DNA from: Neovahlkampfia damariscottae
Taxonomy: Eukaryota > Heterolobosea > Selenaionea > Neovahlkampfiida > Neovahlkampfiidae
Direction of reading: 5' to 3'
DNA: 64,000 nucleotides
Assembly: GCA_016618085.1 (NCBI GenBank)
Contig: JABLTG010000074.1
Span: 30,514 to 94,513 of the forward strand
This document shows positions 22,041 through 34,043 of this stretch, one piece after another. A program made the position numbers and the translations under genes. Positions within the stretch are counted from its first letter, which is position 1. Every line of letters starts with the position of its first letter. The notes beneath the pieces are model-generated. The model did not search any database and had not been told where the DNA came from. It saw nothing but the letters and a program-made list of their open reading frames with translations.

Positions 22041-25000
22041 AATTAATATATTTAACTGTAACTGTACCACAAACTGTAGCTCCTGGAAGTTTATCTGTAT
22101 CTACACAATATTTGAATTTATTTTCACGACATGAATTTTGTTTGTAGTTTAATGTAATATATCCAGCAGAAGGTGAATTCAAAACTGGTTTTTTATCAAA
22201 GAGACAATAAATATCATTATCTAATGTGTTACAATCCACAAGTGAATGGAATCTAAGTGACATTCCAGCTGGTGCTTCATCATTTGCTAATAATGATTCT
22301 GTTGAAATGACAGCAGGAGTATTCCAGTTAACTTTAATTAAATCATCATTTACAACTGGTAAAGCTTCAATGACTGTAACTGAAAGTGTTCCTGTAGCTG
22401 TTTTTGAATTATCTTGATCTGAATCTTTAATTGTATAAGTAGCTGTTGTTGTACCAGCAAATGAATTTGAAGGAACAAATTTTACTTTGTTTGCTTCAAC
22501 AGAAACAGTACCAACAGTTCCATCAGTCAATGAAACTGAAACAAGTGAAACTGAATCACCTGCATCTGGATCACTATCATTTTCTAAAACAGCAATTGAG
22601 TGAGAAGCATCGTTGACTTTGAAAGCATTATAAACATCATTGACAGCAATTGGAGCTTTATTATTAATTGTAACTGTGACAGTTTGAGGATCAGATGCTA
22701 AAAGACCATCAAAGCAAAGGTATTTGAATACATAAACTCCTGATCTTTGAGATTTTGATGTAAATTTAACTTCTGTTTGACTTTGAATTGAAACTTCTGC
22801 TTTGTCAGCAACATTTGTCGCATCTAATTGAATTGTAATATCATCACCATTTGGATCTGAAGCAGAACCTAATGTTTTGAGATCCCAAACATAACTTTGG
22901 ATTTTATCAACAGTTTTTGTAATTGGACCACATGTTGGTTTTTGATTTGTAACTGTGATTGAAAGTTTTGCTGAAGCAGTTAATTGACCATCTGAAAGTA
23001 CAAAAGTAACTTCATCATTTCCACGGAATGTTGAAGCTGGTTTATAATTGATTTTGTTATTAACAATTGTAACAGCAGCTCCGTTTCCAGTTGTATATGA
23101 AATTGCAGAAATTGTAATTGCATCTCCATCAGCATCAGTTGTTGTTGTACCAATGACATCAATTACTTGAGCAACATTTGCAGCAGTTTTTGCAAATGTG
23201 TGAGATTTATCTGTAGCAGTTGGTGGTGCATTTCCTACAGTAACTGTAACAGTTCCTTCTGATGACAATCCATAAGAATCTTTTACTTTGTATTTGAATG
23301 TATCAACAGCAATTCTTTTATCGCCACTTGTAGATGTATAAGTGATTGAAGACAATGGAGTGTAAGTTACTTCATTTCCTGCAACAGTGATACTTCCTGA
23401 AGTTGGTTGTTGAGAAATTGATGCCAAAGTGAGTGGTGTGTTATTTTCTACATCATTATCATTCGTAATTGGTAAAATTTGAACTTGTTTGTTCCATTGA
23501 ACAGTTGCAGAATCAGCAACAGCGTTTGGAGCAGAATTTGAAATTGTAACTTTAACAATTCCTGTGTTTGAATCTGACATAGAATCTGTAGCAACATAAG
23601 AAATAGTTTCTTCTCCAACAAATCCATCTTTTGGTTTATAAGCAAGTTTGTTGTTTGAAATTGAAACAGAACCAGTACCGGTGTACGAGAATGATTTAAT
23701 TGTAAGAGGATCTGTATCTACATCATTTGATAAAACATCTAATTCAAATGTACTTTGTGGTTGTGTTCCAGTGAAAGAGTATGTATCATCATTAGCAACA
23801 GGAGCAGTATTTTGAACAGTTACAGTAACAAGTTTAGTATCAGTTGAAGCACCATCAAAAACAGTATATGAGAATGTAACTGCTTTGTTAACAAAGCTTG
23901 ATGGTGTTGCAGCAGAGATTGATGCACCATTTGCTGTTTTTGATATAGTTCCAGCAGTAGAATCTGATAAAGCAGAAACACTTTGAAGTGAAACAATATC
24001 ACCGTCAGCATCTGTAGCTCCAGTGAGTAAATTCATAGCAAAACCAGTTTTATGTTCTGTCCATTGAATAGTGAAGCTCTTAGCTTGAGCAACTGGAGCA
24101 GTATTTGTAACTGAAACAATTGCTTGTTTTGTAACTTTAGCTAAACCATCTGTAACAACGAAATTGAAAGTACAATCTCCAAGAACAGCAGGGTTTCTAT
24201 TTGCGAATGTGAGTTTTCCAGCATTTTGTGAAACATCACCGCATGTTGGTGAAGTATGACTTTCATATGAAACTGAATCTTCAGCATCTGCATCAGAAGC
24301 ACCAGTGAGAATTGAGAGTTCAACTGAATTTGCTGACCAGTGAATTGTAGCTGTTGCATCATTTGCTGTTGGTGCTTGATTTGTAACTTTGACTTCTACA
24401 GTGAGTTCAGGTTTATTATCACCAGCAACATTTGACATTTTAAGTTTAAATGTATCAGTTCCAACAAATCCAACATTTGATTTATAGTTAATTTTGTAAA
24501 CTCTAGCAATATCATCAACAACTTCAGCAGCTTCAAAAGAAACTGAACCTGATTGTGGAGGAACAGTAACGTCTTTTGTTAAGTGAAGTGTTTTCTTGTC
24601 AACTGCATCTGTAATATTTTCTGTGACAAATAAAACATTTCCTGTTGTTTGAGATGCTTTCCAATGTTTTGAATATGATTTAAATGATAAAGTTGGAGCA
24701 AGATTGTCAACATTAACAGTAGCTTCAAGTGAATCATCAAGTCCATCAGTAACTGTATATTTGAATGAATCAGCACCAACATATCCATTAGTTGGTACGT
24801 ATTTAATTTCGTTTCCATTGTTTTGAATAACAGCAGTACCTTGAGTTGGAGAAACTGTGACAGCTTTAATTGTTAAATGAGGAACATCAGCAGCATTTGC
24901 ATCAGTTGCATCAGCAGCAGCATCAATAACAAGTCCAGAAGCTGCATTTGAAGCATGAAGATATAAACTATATGATTTTGCAACTGGAGCTGCATTTGTG

Positions 25001-28000
25001 ATTGTAAATGAAACTGTTGCAGTAGCAGTATCTAATCCATCAGAAACTGTATAATTAAATGAATCAGCTCCTTTATATGGTTGATTTTGTGCATAACTCA
25101 ATGAAACAGCACCTGAAGTAGCATCAGTTTGTTTTGTAACAACACCATTTTGTGGATTTGTTAAAACAACTGTAATTGAATCACCATCACCAGTTGTAGA
25201 AGTTTGAGTAACTTGAGTAACAGTTGGAGTTTGTCTCCAATGAATTGTATGTGAAACAGGTGAAGCTGAAGGTTTATCAGTATTTGTAACTGTTACAGTA
25301 ACAGTACCTGTAGCTTCAGAAGCTCCATCAGTAATTGTATAGTGAAATGAAAATGATCCTGATGAACCATCTGGTTTGTATGTCAAGACATTTCCAACTT
25401 TAGTAACTGAACCTTTAGATGGTTGAGTGAAAGTGGTAACTGAAATAGCATCTAAATCTGCATCGCTATCGTTATCTAAAACGTTAATTTGAACACCGTC
25501 AACAGATTTCCAATGAACTGAAGCAACATCAGCAACAGCAACTGGAGCTGTATTTGTAACAGTAACTGAAACTAATGCTGTAGCATCTTTGTCTTCGTCA
25601 GTAATTGTGTATTGGAATGTTTGAACACCAAGATCTGCAGTTGCTGTATATTTAATTTTTCCTCCTTCAATAACAGCAACTCCTTTAGTTGGAGTAGTAA
25701 CTGATTTAATTGAAATAGCATCTGAATCTGCATCTGAATCATTTGATAAAACATCAAAAACAGCAGTAGCACCAAAGTGTAAAGTATAAGCATCAGCTTG
25801 AGCTACAGGAGCTGTATTTTGAACATCAACGTTAACAGTAGCTGTGTTTGAACCTTCAATTCCATCTGTAATTGTATATGTGAATGAATCTGTTCCAACA
25901 AATCCTGTATTTGGTTTGTAAGTGACAGTTTTTTTATTTGCATCAATTGAAACAATTCCATTTGTAGCTGTTGAAACAGATGAAACTTCTAAAATTGCTA
26001 AATCACCAGGGTTAATATCTTTATCATTTGACAAAACATCAATTGTTTTTTGTGTATTCCATTTCATGGTGACACTATCATCTACAGCAACAGGTGCTGT
26101 ATTGACAACATTAACTGTAACAGTGACTTCGTTTGAAACAAGATCTTTATCAGTACATTTATATTTGAATGTATCAACATAAGCAGCACCAGTTAAAGCA
26201 GTATATTGAACTTTGTTGTTTACAATTGATAATGAAACACCGGATGTTGAAACACTGTCAACTGAAGCAATTTCAAGAGTATCTTGATTAACATCACTAT
26301 CATTAGCTAAAACATCTAATTGATTTGATGATCCTCTTTGAGCTGTGAAAGTATCAGGATTTGCTTCAGGAGCTGTGTTACTAACAGCAACAACAACTTG
26401 AGCATCGGATGTTAAAGCTTTTGTCATATCTTCTTGGATGTCTGTAATTGTATACATGAATGAATCAACACCAGCGAAATCAGTTGGAGGTGTATATTCA
26501 ACATCTGAATCTGAAATGACTGCAACTGAACCACCTTTATCACATGCTCCAATACTTTTAATTTTAAGAGCATCACCATTTGCATCATTATCGTTGATAA
26601 CCAAACTGATTATTTTTTTGTTATTTTTTTGTGATGCTGAATTATCGTTAACAGCTACTGGACGAGTATTAACAACATTAATGTTAACTGTTCCTTCAAC
26701 AGATTTATCTCCATCACTTACAATGTATTTAATAACATCAGTATAAAGTTTTCCTTTTTGAGGTGTATAGGTTAATGTATAAGTATTTTTTGTATATGTG
26801 ATATCTTTGTCGAAACCTTCTAAATATCTGGTAGTAATTTGTTCTGATTGACTTGTAAGTGAATATGTACCAAGTGTAGGTGGTGTTGAAATTGAAACAG
26901 TTAAAGTGTTAAATGGATCTGGATCTGAATAAAGAATGTTGAGTACATTGTCATTTGAATTTTTGGAAATTTCAACGTCAATTGTTCCAGCAACAGGTGG
27001 TTTGTTCACCATAGCAATTGAGACATATGATTGTGAAGTAGCCTCACCATCTGTAATTGTATAAAAAAAGTAGTCAAATGGGTATTCTGGTGCATAAGGG
27101 TAATACTTGACAGATTTTCCATCTGCAGAAAGCACTGGTGTACCTAAACTAGGTTCAATATGTATAATTGTTAAGTTGTCACCATTTGGGTCAACATCGT
27201 TTACAAGTGGATATATATCGAGCACTACATTTGTTGGAGAATCATGAAGCAAATCTGGATTCGCTACTGGTGGTTCGTTAACAACAACAAAACCAACATC
27301 TGTTGTAGTTGATCCACTACCATCAGTAACTGTGTATGAACCTGAATCTGGAAGTGTTTGAGCAACATCAGCATTTGAGCTTGATTGAGAGTTTGAAAAT
27401 CCTTTGTTCGGTGTATAGATGACTGTTTTTCCATCAGCTGAAACTTTTAAAACACCATTAGGTGGTTGTCTAGTAATTGTGGCAATTGAAAGTTCGTCTT
27501 CGTCAACATCAGTAGCTTGTTTTCCTTGTTTATCTTTATCTGATAAAACAGAAGCAACATAGTTTTCTGTATTCATTGGAACAACATACACAAGTGCAAC
27601 AGGTTCTGGTAAACGATTTCTAACATCAACTGTCACATTTGTTGTTGATTCTAATTTTTCATTTTGAACTGAGTATGTGAATGTAACTATTCCTTCGTAA
27701 TGGTGTCCTCTTTTACCCATGTTTTGCGGAGTATACAATAGGAAATTACCAGCATCGATAACCACCGAACCATACCGTGGTTGTGTAACTTTAGATATTT
27801 TTAAAACGCCTCCTTTTGGATCAACATCGTTCAAAAGAACATCCATTTTGAGTAAGTTTGTTTTTGTTGTGATATATGTATCTGGTTTGAGAACAGGAGC
27901 TGCGAATGATGAAGTTGTAGCAACGACAATAACAGTGAGTGTGGTAGCTGTTAAAGCCATAGAAGCAAATGTTGCTGAAAAAAAATAAATTTGAAAAATC

Positions 28001-28115
28001 TCAAATTACCTCCTGCCAAGACTTGCATCAATGGTCCAACTTTAAATAATGAAAAGTTAAGACCAGTTGACGCTGATGAGGAAGTTGCGGTTAATATTCC
28101 TGCTTCAGTTGTCAT
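21316..28115 (-). CDS. Giant surface protein: about 20 bacterial-type Ig/cadherin-like repeats plus C-terminal vWA domain
   Basis: Two exons, 28115-28010 and 27974-21316, with a 35-nt intron give 2254 residues. Residues 1-35 are polar; a hydrophobic helix follows (about 30-65, LAGATFASMALTATTLTVIVVATTSSFAA) as signal peptide or signal anchor. Then come about 20 repeats of 90-100 residues with the consensus 'N.APVA..D......VL.ND.D...L.I.SV..P..G.V......Y.P...F.G.DSF.YTITDG', the tandem cadherin/Ig-like type common in bacterial adhesins. The C-terminal 230 residues are a von Willebrand A domain with MIDAS DSSGSMS and an inserted eight-cysteine cluster (RPCNCNKCDYIGHHPCKNC region). Base composition is less AT-biased than the neighbours. 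Role in adhesion or prey capture is inferred. Confidence 0.88.
22100..27900 (-). repeat. Tandem protein-coding repeats of about 290 bp
   Basis: About 19-20 tandem units encode the Ig/cadherin-like domains of the giant surface protein. Unit borders can be counted by the 'N(T/S/K)APVA' motif, which recurs at roughly 95-100-codon spacing. DNA identity between units is low by eye, so the array is old or under divergent selection and not a recent amplification. Confidence 0.8.
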
Positions 28116-28372
28116 GTTTTTTCGAACTTTGTAAATGGAAAAAGAAGCAAAATGAGTGGACTAAAAAGTTTCTAAACACCCTCCCATTGGACATTATCAA
28201 ACGTCAATCGAGTCAATCAATTTTTTTCATTGTTCAAGTTCAGTTCACCAATCAACACTCCGAACCATCTCCAAAAATGGAAATTTTGAAGTCTAAAAAA
28301 TTTCAAAAATAGTCAAACTTTTTTCCACATCAAAGAAATTTTTTGTTTCAACAATGAAAAGTTGAAACGGAT

Positions 28373-30907
28373 TTATTTATTGAGTTTTGAGGTATATCTG
28401 ATGAAGAAATTGAAAAATATAAATCCTAACACAATCACAGCTAAAATGCTCCACTTGATAAATATCGGTGTTGTTTGTTTTGGTGTTGGAAAGTGTGAAA
28501 AATTAATATCGTCTTGAAATTTCTTTGTGCTTTCTTTTACTTTTTCATCTGTAAATAATCTATCTGAGTTTTCTCTTTTTAACAAAATGGAAGAAGGTTT
28601 AAATTGATTTCCAAAATCTTTTTCAAATTCTTTTAGTTTCTCTATGATATCAGATGGTTTCCAATGTCGAAAAATAGAACAAATACCACCAGAATCTGGA
28701 GGATATCCAATTGAAACTGAAATGATATCAATAACTTCTTCTGTATCAACAACTTTTTCTTCAATCAAATATAAACTTTCATTTAGAGATCTAAAAATGA
28801 TTCTTTCAATTATTTTTTTTTCTTTTGGTGGTATAACTTTCTTGTATTCAATCAATTCATCTTTAAAGGTTGTGTTTAATTTTCCTAATGCTCCTTTTTC
28901 ATTGTAAAAATTAAATCCTTTTGATGTTTTTTTTCCTAAAGAGTTCTCTTGAATTAATTTTGTCAAAATAGGATTTTCTTTGAATCTTTCATTATTTTTA
29001 ATCCAATTTTGAATTTCGTCAAGACCAATAGCATCCATTAATTCAATAACTTGAATGGTGAAACCAAAATCTCTAATCTCTTTTTGAATAACAGTTATTG
29101 GATATCCTTCTGTGATCATTTCAAGAACTTCACAAAATAAACAACCAAGTAAATTGATTGAAACAGGTTTTTGGTTCAATACAATTGGTACTTTTCCAAG
29201 TTCTTTTGTGAATTTAAAAATTTTGTTTAATTCTTTTTCATCAGTTGATTTTGTGGTCAATATTTCAGCAATAGGTGTTCTATGGAAAGGATATGTCAAA
29301 TATAAACCTAAAGTATTGAATTTTGACAATGAAGTAACAAGTGTAGGTGATGATGTAATCATCAATCTTTGGTCCTTGTGTAACTTTGAATAAACATCTT
29401 GTTTTGAATCCAAGTCTTCATTAACAGCTTCAATAACAAAATCTATATCTTCTTTCTCTGATTAAAAAAATTTAATTTTTTTTTTCATTGTTGACCATAC
29501 CTAAGCTTGACAGATCTGAAGAAAATTCTAAATTTTTTAAAAATTGACTGGCTTCATTTTTTTGTATTTGATGACTCTCTTCTGAATAATTCAACAAAAA
29601 TTCAATCTTTTTACGAATTTCTGTTTCATCTTTTTTTTCAACAAGAACAACTGAAAATCCTTTCATCAAAAGAATATGAGCAAAACCAACACCTGTCAAA
29701 CCACCACCTATAACACCCACTTTCTTTGGTAATATCCAACTTGGATCAATTTCAATTGACTTTTTTAAATTATCTTGAATTATGAATAATCTCGTTAATT
29801 TTTTAGCCATTGGTGTTTTTAATAATTTTTCAAAAGATTTTGATTCCAAATCAATAGCATTTAAAATTGAAGATTCACAAGTTTCCAATAAAATCTCCAA
29901 AATCCAATAAGGTGCTTTTTCAAAAAATTAAAACTCAAAAAAAAATAATGTTACCTGGATATTTTAATTTTGTCCTTGAATGTAATTGATTTATAACTTG
30001 ATTATAAATTAAAGCTCTTCCTAAATCAGTATTTCGAACAACCTTGTCCAATAAATTCCACGGAAGTTTTTTTGATTTCGTGTGTTTGATGGAAAATTCT
30101 TTTGCTTCTTTTAGAGTGTCATCTGTTTTTAAAATTTCATCTATTAATCCAATTTTTAATGATTTTTTTACATCATATAAAGATCCTGAAATGCATAAAT
30201 CCAGTGAGTTTATTAAACCGATGATATGAGGAGTATACGCGCACTAAATTTTTTTTTAAAAACTTTTTTGAAAAACTTACACCACCAGCACCTGGTATTA
30301 AACCTAATTTAACTTCTGGAAAACCTAGCTTTACTTTAGGTGAGTCAATTGAAATTCTTTTTTTTTTTTAAAAAATTAAATTTATAAAATTTGAATAGTA
30401 CCTATAATCACAAGCAAGCGCTAATTCAAGACCTCCACCTAAACAGCTACCCTTTGGAGTTTGAGTTATATGGAATAAATGACTTACGTTGATCAAAGCG
30501 ATGGTCATGCATTTTAATTGTCTGACTCGATTGAAAATAGTATGGAGCTGTCTTAAACCTTGTTCAACAACTAATGATATTAATTATGAAATAAGAAAAC
30601 CTTCTGGTTTCTTCATGTATTCACGTAACATATAAATGTTTGCTCCCACTATGAAACTGTCTTTTTTTAAACTTCTAAATATAACAGCATCAAACTGTGG
30701 TTGAAGGAGAATATAATCTATGCACTAAAATATTTAGTATTTTTTGAAAATTCAAACTGAATTTAATTGAAGAGCAAAGTCAACAGTGATTGTGTTTGTT
30801 GAAGTATTTTTGTTGTCAATGTCAATCCAATAAATTACTTTTCCTTTATACTTTTCAGCATGAAGTGATAAAGTTGACTTGGTGAAACAAACTTGAATCT
30901 CGCTCAT
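28373..30907 (-). CDS. Trifunctional-enzyme alpha-like protein (enoyl-CoA hydratase + degenerate 3-hydroxyacyl-CoA dehydrogenase), tail-anchored
   Basis: Eight exons (30907-30758, 30724-30601, 30570-30488, 30451-30402, 30356-30281, 30243-29955, 29914-29501, 29457-28373) with introns of 30-45 nt give 756 residues, the size of HADHA. The hydratase half keeps both catalytic Glu positions (GGGLELALACDY and FPEVKLGLIPGAGG). The Rossmann fold (KVGVIGGGLTGVG, DFVIEAVNEDL) is recognisable. The dehydrogenase site is damaged: the catalytic His of the HFFSP/HYFSP segment is Tyr (GLYLTYPFHR), SNTS reads SPTL and the PGF-NR loop is absent. Residues about 725-748 form a C-terminal membrane helix (WSILAVIVLGFIFFNFFIRY), not normal for the family. 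Hydratase activity is plausible, dehydrogenase activity doubtful. Confidence 0.88.
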
Positions 30908-31066
30908 CAAAAAAATTAACGAAAGAGTTGTCCAATAAAAGTGAACAGAAAATTCACTTTAAGAAAAACAAAAAAAAAAATAAAAGATTAAATTCGTTTA
31001 TTATACAAAATTTAAAATTGGTTGAGAAATGGGTTGTTTAGATTAAAATGTTACAAAATTTGGTAG

Positions 31067-31420
31067 TTAAAATACTTTCATCATTGAACCTCTTGAGTCA
31101 ATATTTACCATGAACTCTTCATCAAAACTTTCGTCATCTGAATAAATTTCAACATTTTGAGTTGATCCTGTTTTGTACTTTCTGATTAAACTTTCATTTG
31201 AAATAAGTGGTGCTGAAGGAATTTTATCCATGTCAATGGTTTCCATAATGTCATCATAAATGATTCCAGTTTTATTTTTACAGACTTTGATTACTTTCTT
31301 TTTATGAATTTTGTTTTCCATTTTTCTTTTCTTCAAAGAATGACTATTAGATGTTAATCTTCTTTGAGGATGAGAAAATTTAGAATTACCTTTAATATCT
31401 TCTTTAATGATGCTTTTCAT
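31067..31420 (-). CDS. Hypothetical basic/acidic low-complexity protein
   Basis: A single exon of 117 residues with no recognisable domain. The N-terminal half is basic (SLKKRKMENKIHKKKVIKVCKNK) and could act as a nuclear localisation signal. The C-terminal half is acidic (YSDDESFDEEFMV) with possible phosphorylation sites. It has an ATG at 31420 and a CCAATCA element about 35 nt upstream, which supports a real gene. The neighbours are the trifunctional-enzyme gene downstream and the broken acyltransferase upstream, and they give no functional clue. Confidence 0.55.
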   Translation of the reverse strand: MKSIIKEDIKGNSKFSHPQRRLTSNSHSLKKRKMENKIHKKKVIKVCKNKTGIIYDDIMETIDMDKIPSAPLISNESLIRKYKTGSTQNVEIYSDDESFDEEFMVNIDSRGSMMKVF

Positions 31421-31605
31421 GTCTGTTGTTGAGTTTGTTGAGTTTGATGTTTGATGAAATATTGATTGGTCCGGAATAATTTATGTACTTTCCATCCAAT
31501 CAGAAGGACGTTGGCTTTAGTTGAACGAAAAAAGAAAATGATTGGTTATTGATTCAAATTGAAAAATCACCTATTGTTATTGGAGTGATCATTGCAATGG
31601 AGATT

Positions 31606-32864
31606 TTATTTCAAAAGTTCGAATTCTTGTTTGAAATATTTGTAATATTCTTCAGATTTGAAACTTAGCTCGTCACAAGAGACAGTTGATGCTGAAATAT
31701 GATCATTGTAAGATATGAAGCAAAAAAAATCCCTAATGAATATTTGGGATAGGTAAAAAATGAAATGGAGTATATTGTAGACCCACAAAAGTCTAATTCG
31801 TAAATTGGTCCAGGAACATTTGAATAACTGAATGTTGATCGTTCTCCAAAAAATTTTGTGATCCATTTGATCAACATCCCAGGTAGTAATCCAACTAAAA
31901 TCCAAAGAATTTTAGAGAGAATTGGTTCAAATGAAAGAATTAAATTGTCCAAAGTTTCATGAATTAAAAACAATCTCGATTTTGAAGATTCTTCTTTCAC
32001 TGGTAAATCCAGAACAACAGTCGAAATGGATACGTTTGCTGATTGAATGCAAAATATACTTCCGGATTGCTCCTGTATAACAAGAATAAATTACATCATT
32101 AATTGTTGCATTATTCTTCTTTGCAATTTGTTTCACTTCTTTGACAGTCAAAATACTGTTCGAAATGGATACGTTTGCTGATTGTTTTTCAGCATCTTTC
32201 ACTGAAAAAAGTGTTTCAGTATCTTTTTCAGGATACAAAATACATTTTGTGGAACCAATAAAATCTTTTGTTGATTCTAAAATAGATCTCTTTTTCATTA
32301 TTCTTTTTCTTGATTTCACATTTTCTTCAGTTTTTTCTTTGTTTTTTGTTGTACATAAATTTAACAATAAATGAATTGAAGAAAAACCATCAGCAATTGA
32401 GTGATAATATTTCATTACCACTACACTACAAATTGCATCTGTTTCTTCATTTTTGTAATTTTGAATCAAAATAGCTTGCCATAAAGGTTTTTCTTTGGAC
32501 AATGGTTTGGAAGCAAATTTGGCAATAATTTCTTCAACTTTTTTCAAGTTTATTGATTCCTCAAAGTTAATTTCTTGAATGTGATTTGAAATTGAATAAT
32601 TTTCATCTTTCACATAATAAGGCCATCCCAGCCAACACACTTTAACTTTTTCTTTGAATTGAGGAAATTTTTCAAAAGTTTTTTTGAAATTGTTTTTAAA
32701 CTCCATGAATGTTATTGTATCTTGAGAAACAATGAACCTGAAATGTTGTTCAGGTTTTCTTCATCACTTCCAACAATGAAACTTGATTGAGCTGACAGAT
32801 ATTTTGAGTTTGAGTATCTGAGTATTATCACTATTATCAAAAACACCAGAAGAAAAATAATCAT
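31606..32864 (-). pseudogene. Wax ester synthase/DGAT-type acyltransferase, frameshifted
   Basis: The pieces match the bacterial/plant WES/DGAT family: an N-terminal membrane helix (MIIFLLVFLIIVIILRY), LSAQSSF, FPQFKEKV, the active-site region KYYHSIADGFSS (family HHxxxDG; the first His is Tyr here), NATINDVIYSCYTGAIRKY, DLPVKEES, FSYSNVPGP and ISYNDHI. The frame changes three times, near 32740, at 32021-32045 and at the T-run 31722-31729. The middle break is a 25-bp insertion identical to 32160-32184 in the same gene; removing it joins the two frames exactly. No intron of the local size and phase repairs all breaks without losing conserved residues. The gene is a recent pseudogene or an assembly error. 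Confidence 0.75.
32021..32045 (-). repeat. 25-bp duplicated segment (copy 2) that breaks the acyltransferase frame
   Basis: Bases 32021-32045 are identical to 32160-32184, 139 bp away in the same orientation. The upstream copy (in gene direction) codes natural family sequence. The second copy sits between codons that are continuous in the family and shifts the frame by one base. Confidence 0.85.
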
Positions 32865-32969
32865 CCTCTGTTCAGTGTTGTGAATAAAGTTAAAATCGAA
32901 ATGATTGGATAATTTAGGAAAATTAGGAAAATTTAAGGTTGCAGTTAAATTTGTATTTTTCTTGTTTTT

Positions 32970-34010
32970 TTAGAGGTATTTTTGAAATTCCTTTGGAATC
33001 ACAGATTTAACATTGTCCAATTGTTTTTCAAGAACACGAAATTCAAATGGACCTTCTTTCAGTTGTTTCAGATCATTTTTCCAACTAAACATTGATGCTT
33101 CTGAGCCAATATCAAAAGTATTCAATTCAATAAATTTAACACAATCTCTTCCATCTTCTATTTCTTCAACATTTGTCAAAACATGAAAATCAATTATCAA
33201 GCAACCTTCACAGATGTTCATTAACTTTGGTTGAATCTCATCAAAGAATTCTTTGATTCTTTGTTGAATAATATTCTTCTTTTTGACAACATGAGGAAAA
33301 AAAACAGTGTAATTGTATTGAGAAAGAGCTGTGAATTTTCCGTTGAAACAAAAACCCCTAAACTCCATATCTGGATGAATATCAACCCACTCTCTTAGGA
33401 TTAATGAAATTTTGAATTCTTCTCTTTGTAATTCCTCTTGAAAGTCAGAATAGATTCTTTCACTTTTTATCAACAAATCAATAACTTCTTGACGGGATTT
33501 TACTTTCAATAATAAACAAGCAGCTCTTAAAATTGCAAAACATTTTTCGTTGTCATCATTTTTTGTTTTTTTTGAAAGTTCTTCCTTTACCAAAGAATCA
33601 AATTTTTCATTCATCACATCTTTTGGACTTCTTGAACTCATTTTCAAAAAAGCTTCATCATTAAACTCTTTTATACCTATTTCAACTTTTTTCAACAATA
33701 GTTCGATGGTTTGAATTTCTTCTGGTTTTGGATTACTTTCACCAGTTTTGACAAATTTTTCATGTTGTTTGGTGAGAAACTGAGCTTCTTTTTTTGAAAT
33801 TGAAATTGTAGTTGTTTTATATGTGTATTCTTTCAAAGGCTGATACCTTTTCTAAAATTAAAAAAACAAAATTTCTCACCATTCCTCCATGAACAACTGT
33901 CGAATGTTTTGTTGAAATTTCCTCAACTCTTCTGCATCATAACCCGTAATTTTAGGAGCACTTTTGTCAATTGTTTTGGTGGGTTTTAATTTGACTTTAC
34001 TGAGATCCAT
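32970..34010 (-). CDS. CDC123: CDC123 (D123) family protein, eIF2 assembly chaperone
   Basis: Two exons (34010-33880 and 33846-32970) with a 33-nt intron give 335 residues, the size of human CDC123. The join produces EEWYQPLKEYTYKTTTISI, the conserved W-Y-P start of the fold. Later come LILREWVDIHPDMEFRGFCFNGKFTALSQYNY and FIELNTFDIGSEASMFSWK, corresponding to the ATP-grasp-like core. CDC123 binds eIF2-gamma and promotes eIF2 heterotrimer assembly in the cytosol. The family core motif for EFR-F and ISQY is intact. The gene shares a 33-bp divergent promoter with the membrane protein at 34044, with one CCAAT box. Confidence 0.92.
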
Positions 34011-34043
34011 TGTACAAAATTTAACCAATGAGAATATTTTGAC

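Noticed and set aside
22226-26746. Several open frames antisense to the repeat protein
   Set aside because: They are mirror frames of the tandem repeats with no independent support.
31610-31625. GTTCGAATTC resembling a tRNA T-arm
   Set aside because: It lies in coding sequence and no acceptor stem, D-arm or anticodon arm can be folded around it.
31735-31785. A 50-nt GT-AG intron in the acyltransferase that would avoid the frameshift at the T-run
   Set aside because: It would remove a conserved strand (STIYSISFF) and exceeds the size of all other introns.
32726-32742. A 17-nt intron near the start of the acyltransferase
   Set aside because: It is far below the 26-nt minimum seen elsewhere and would cut family-like sequence.
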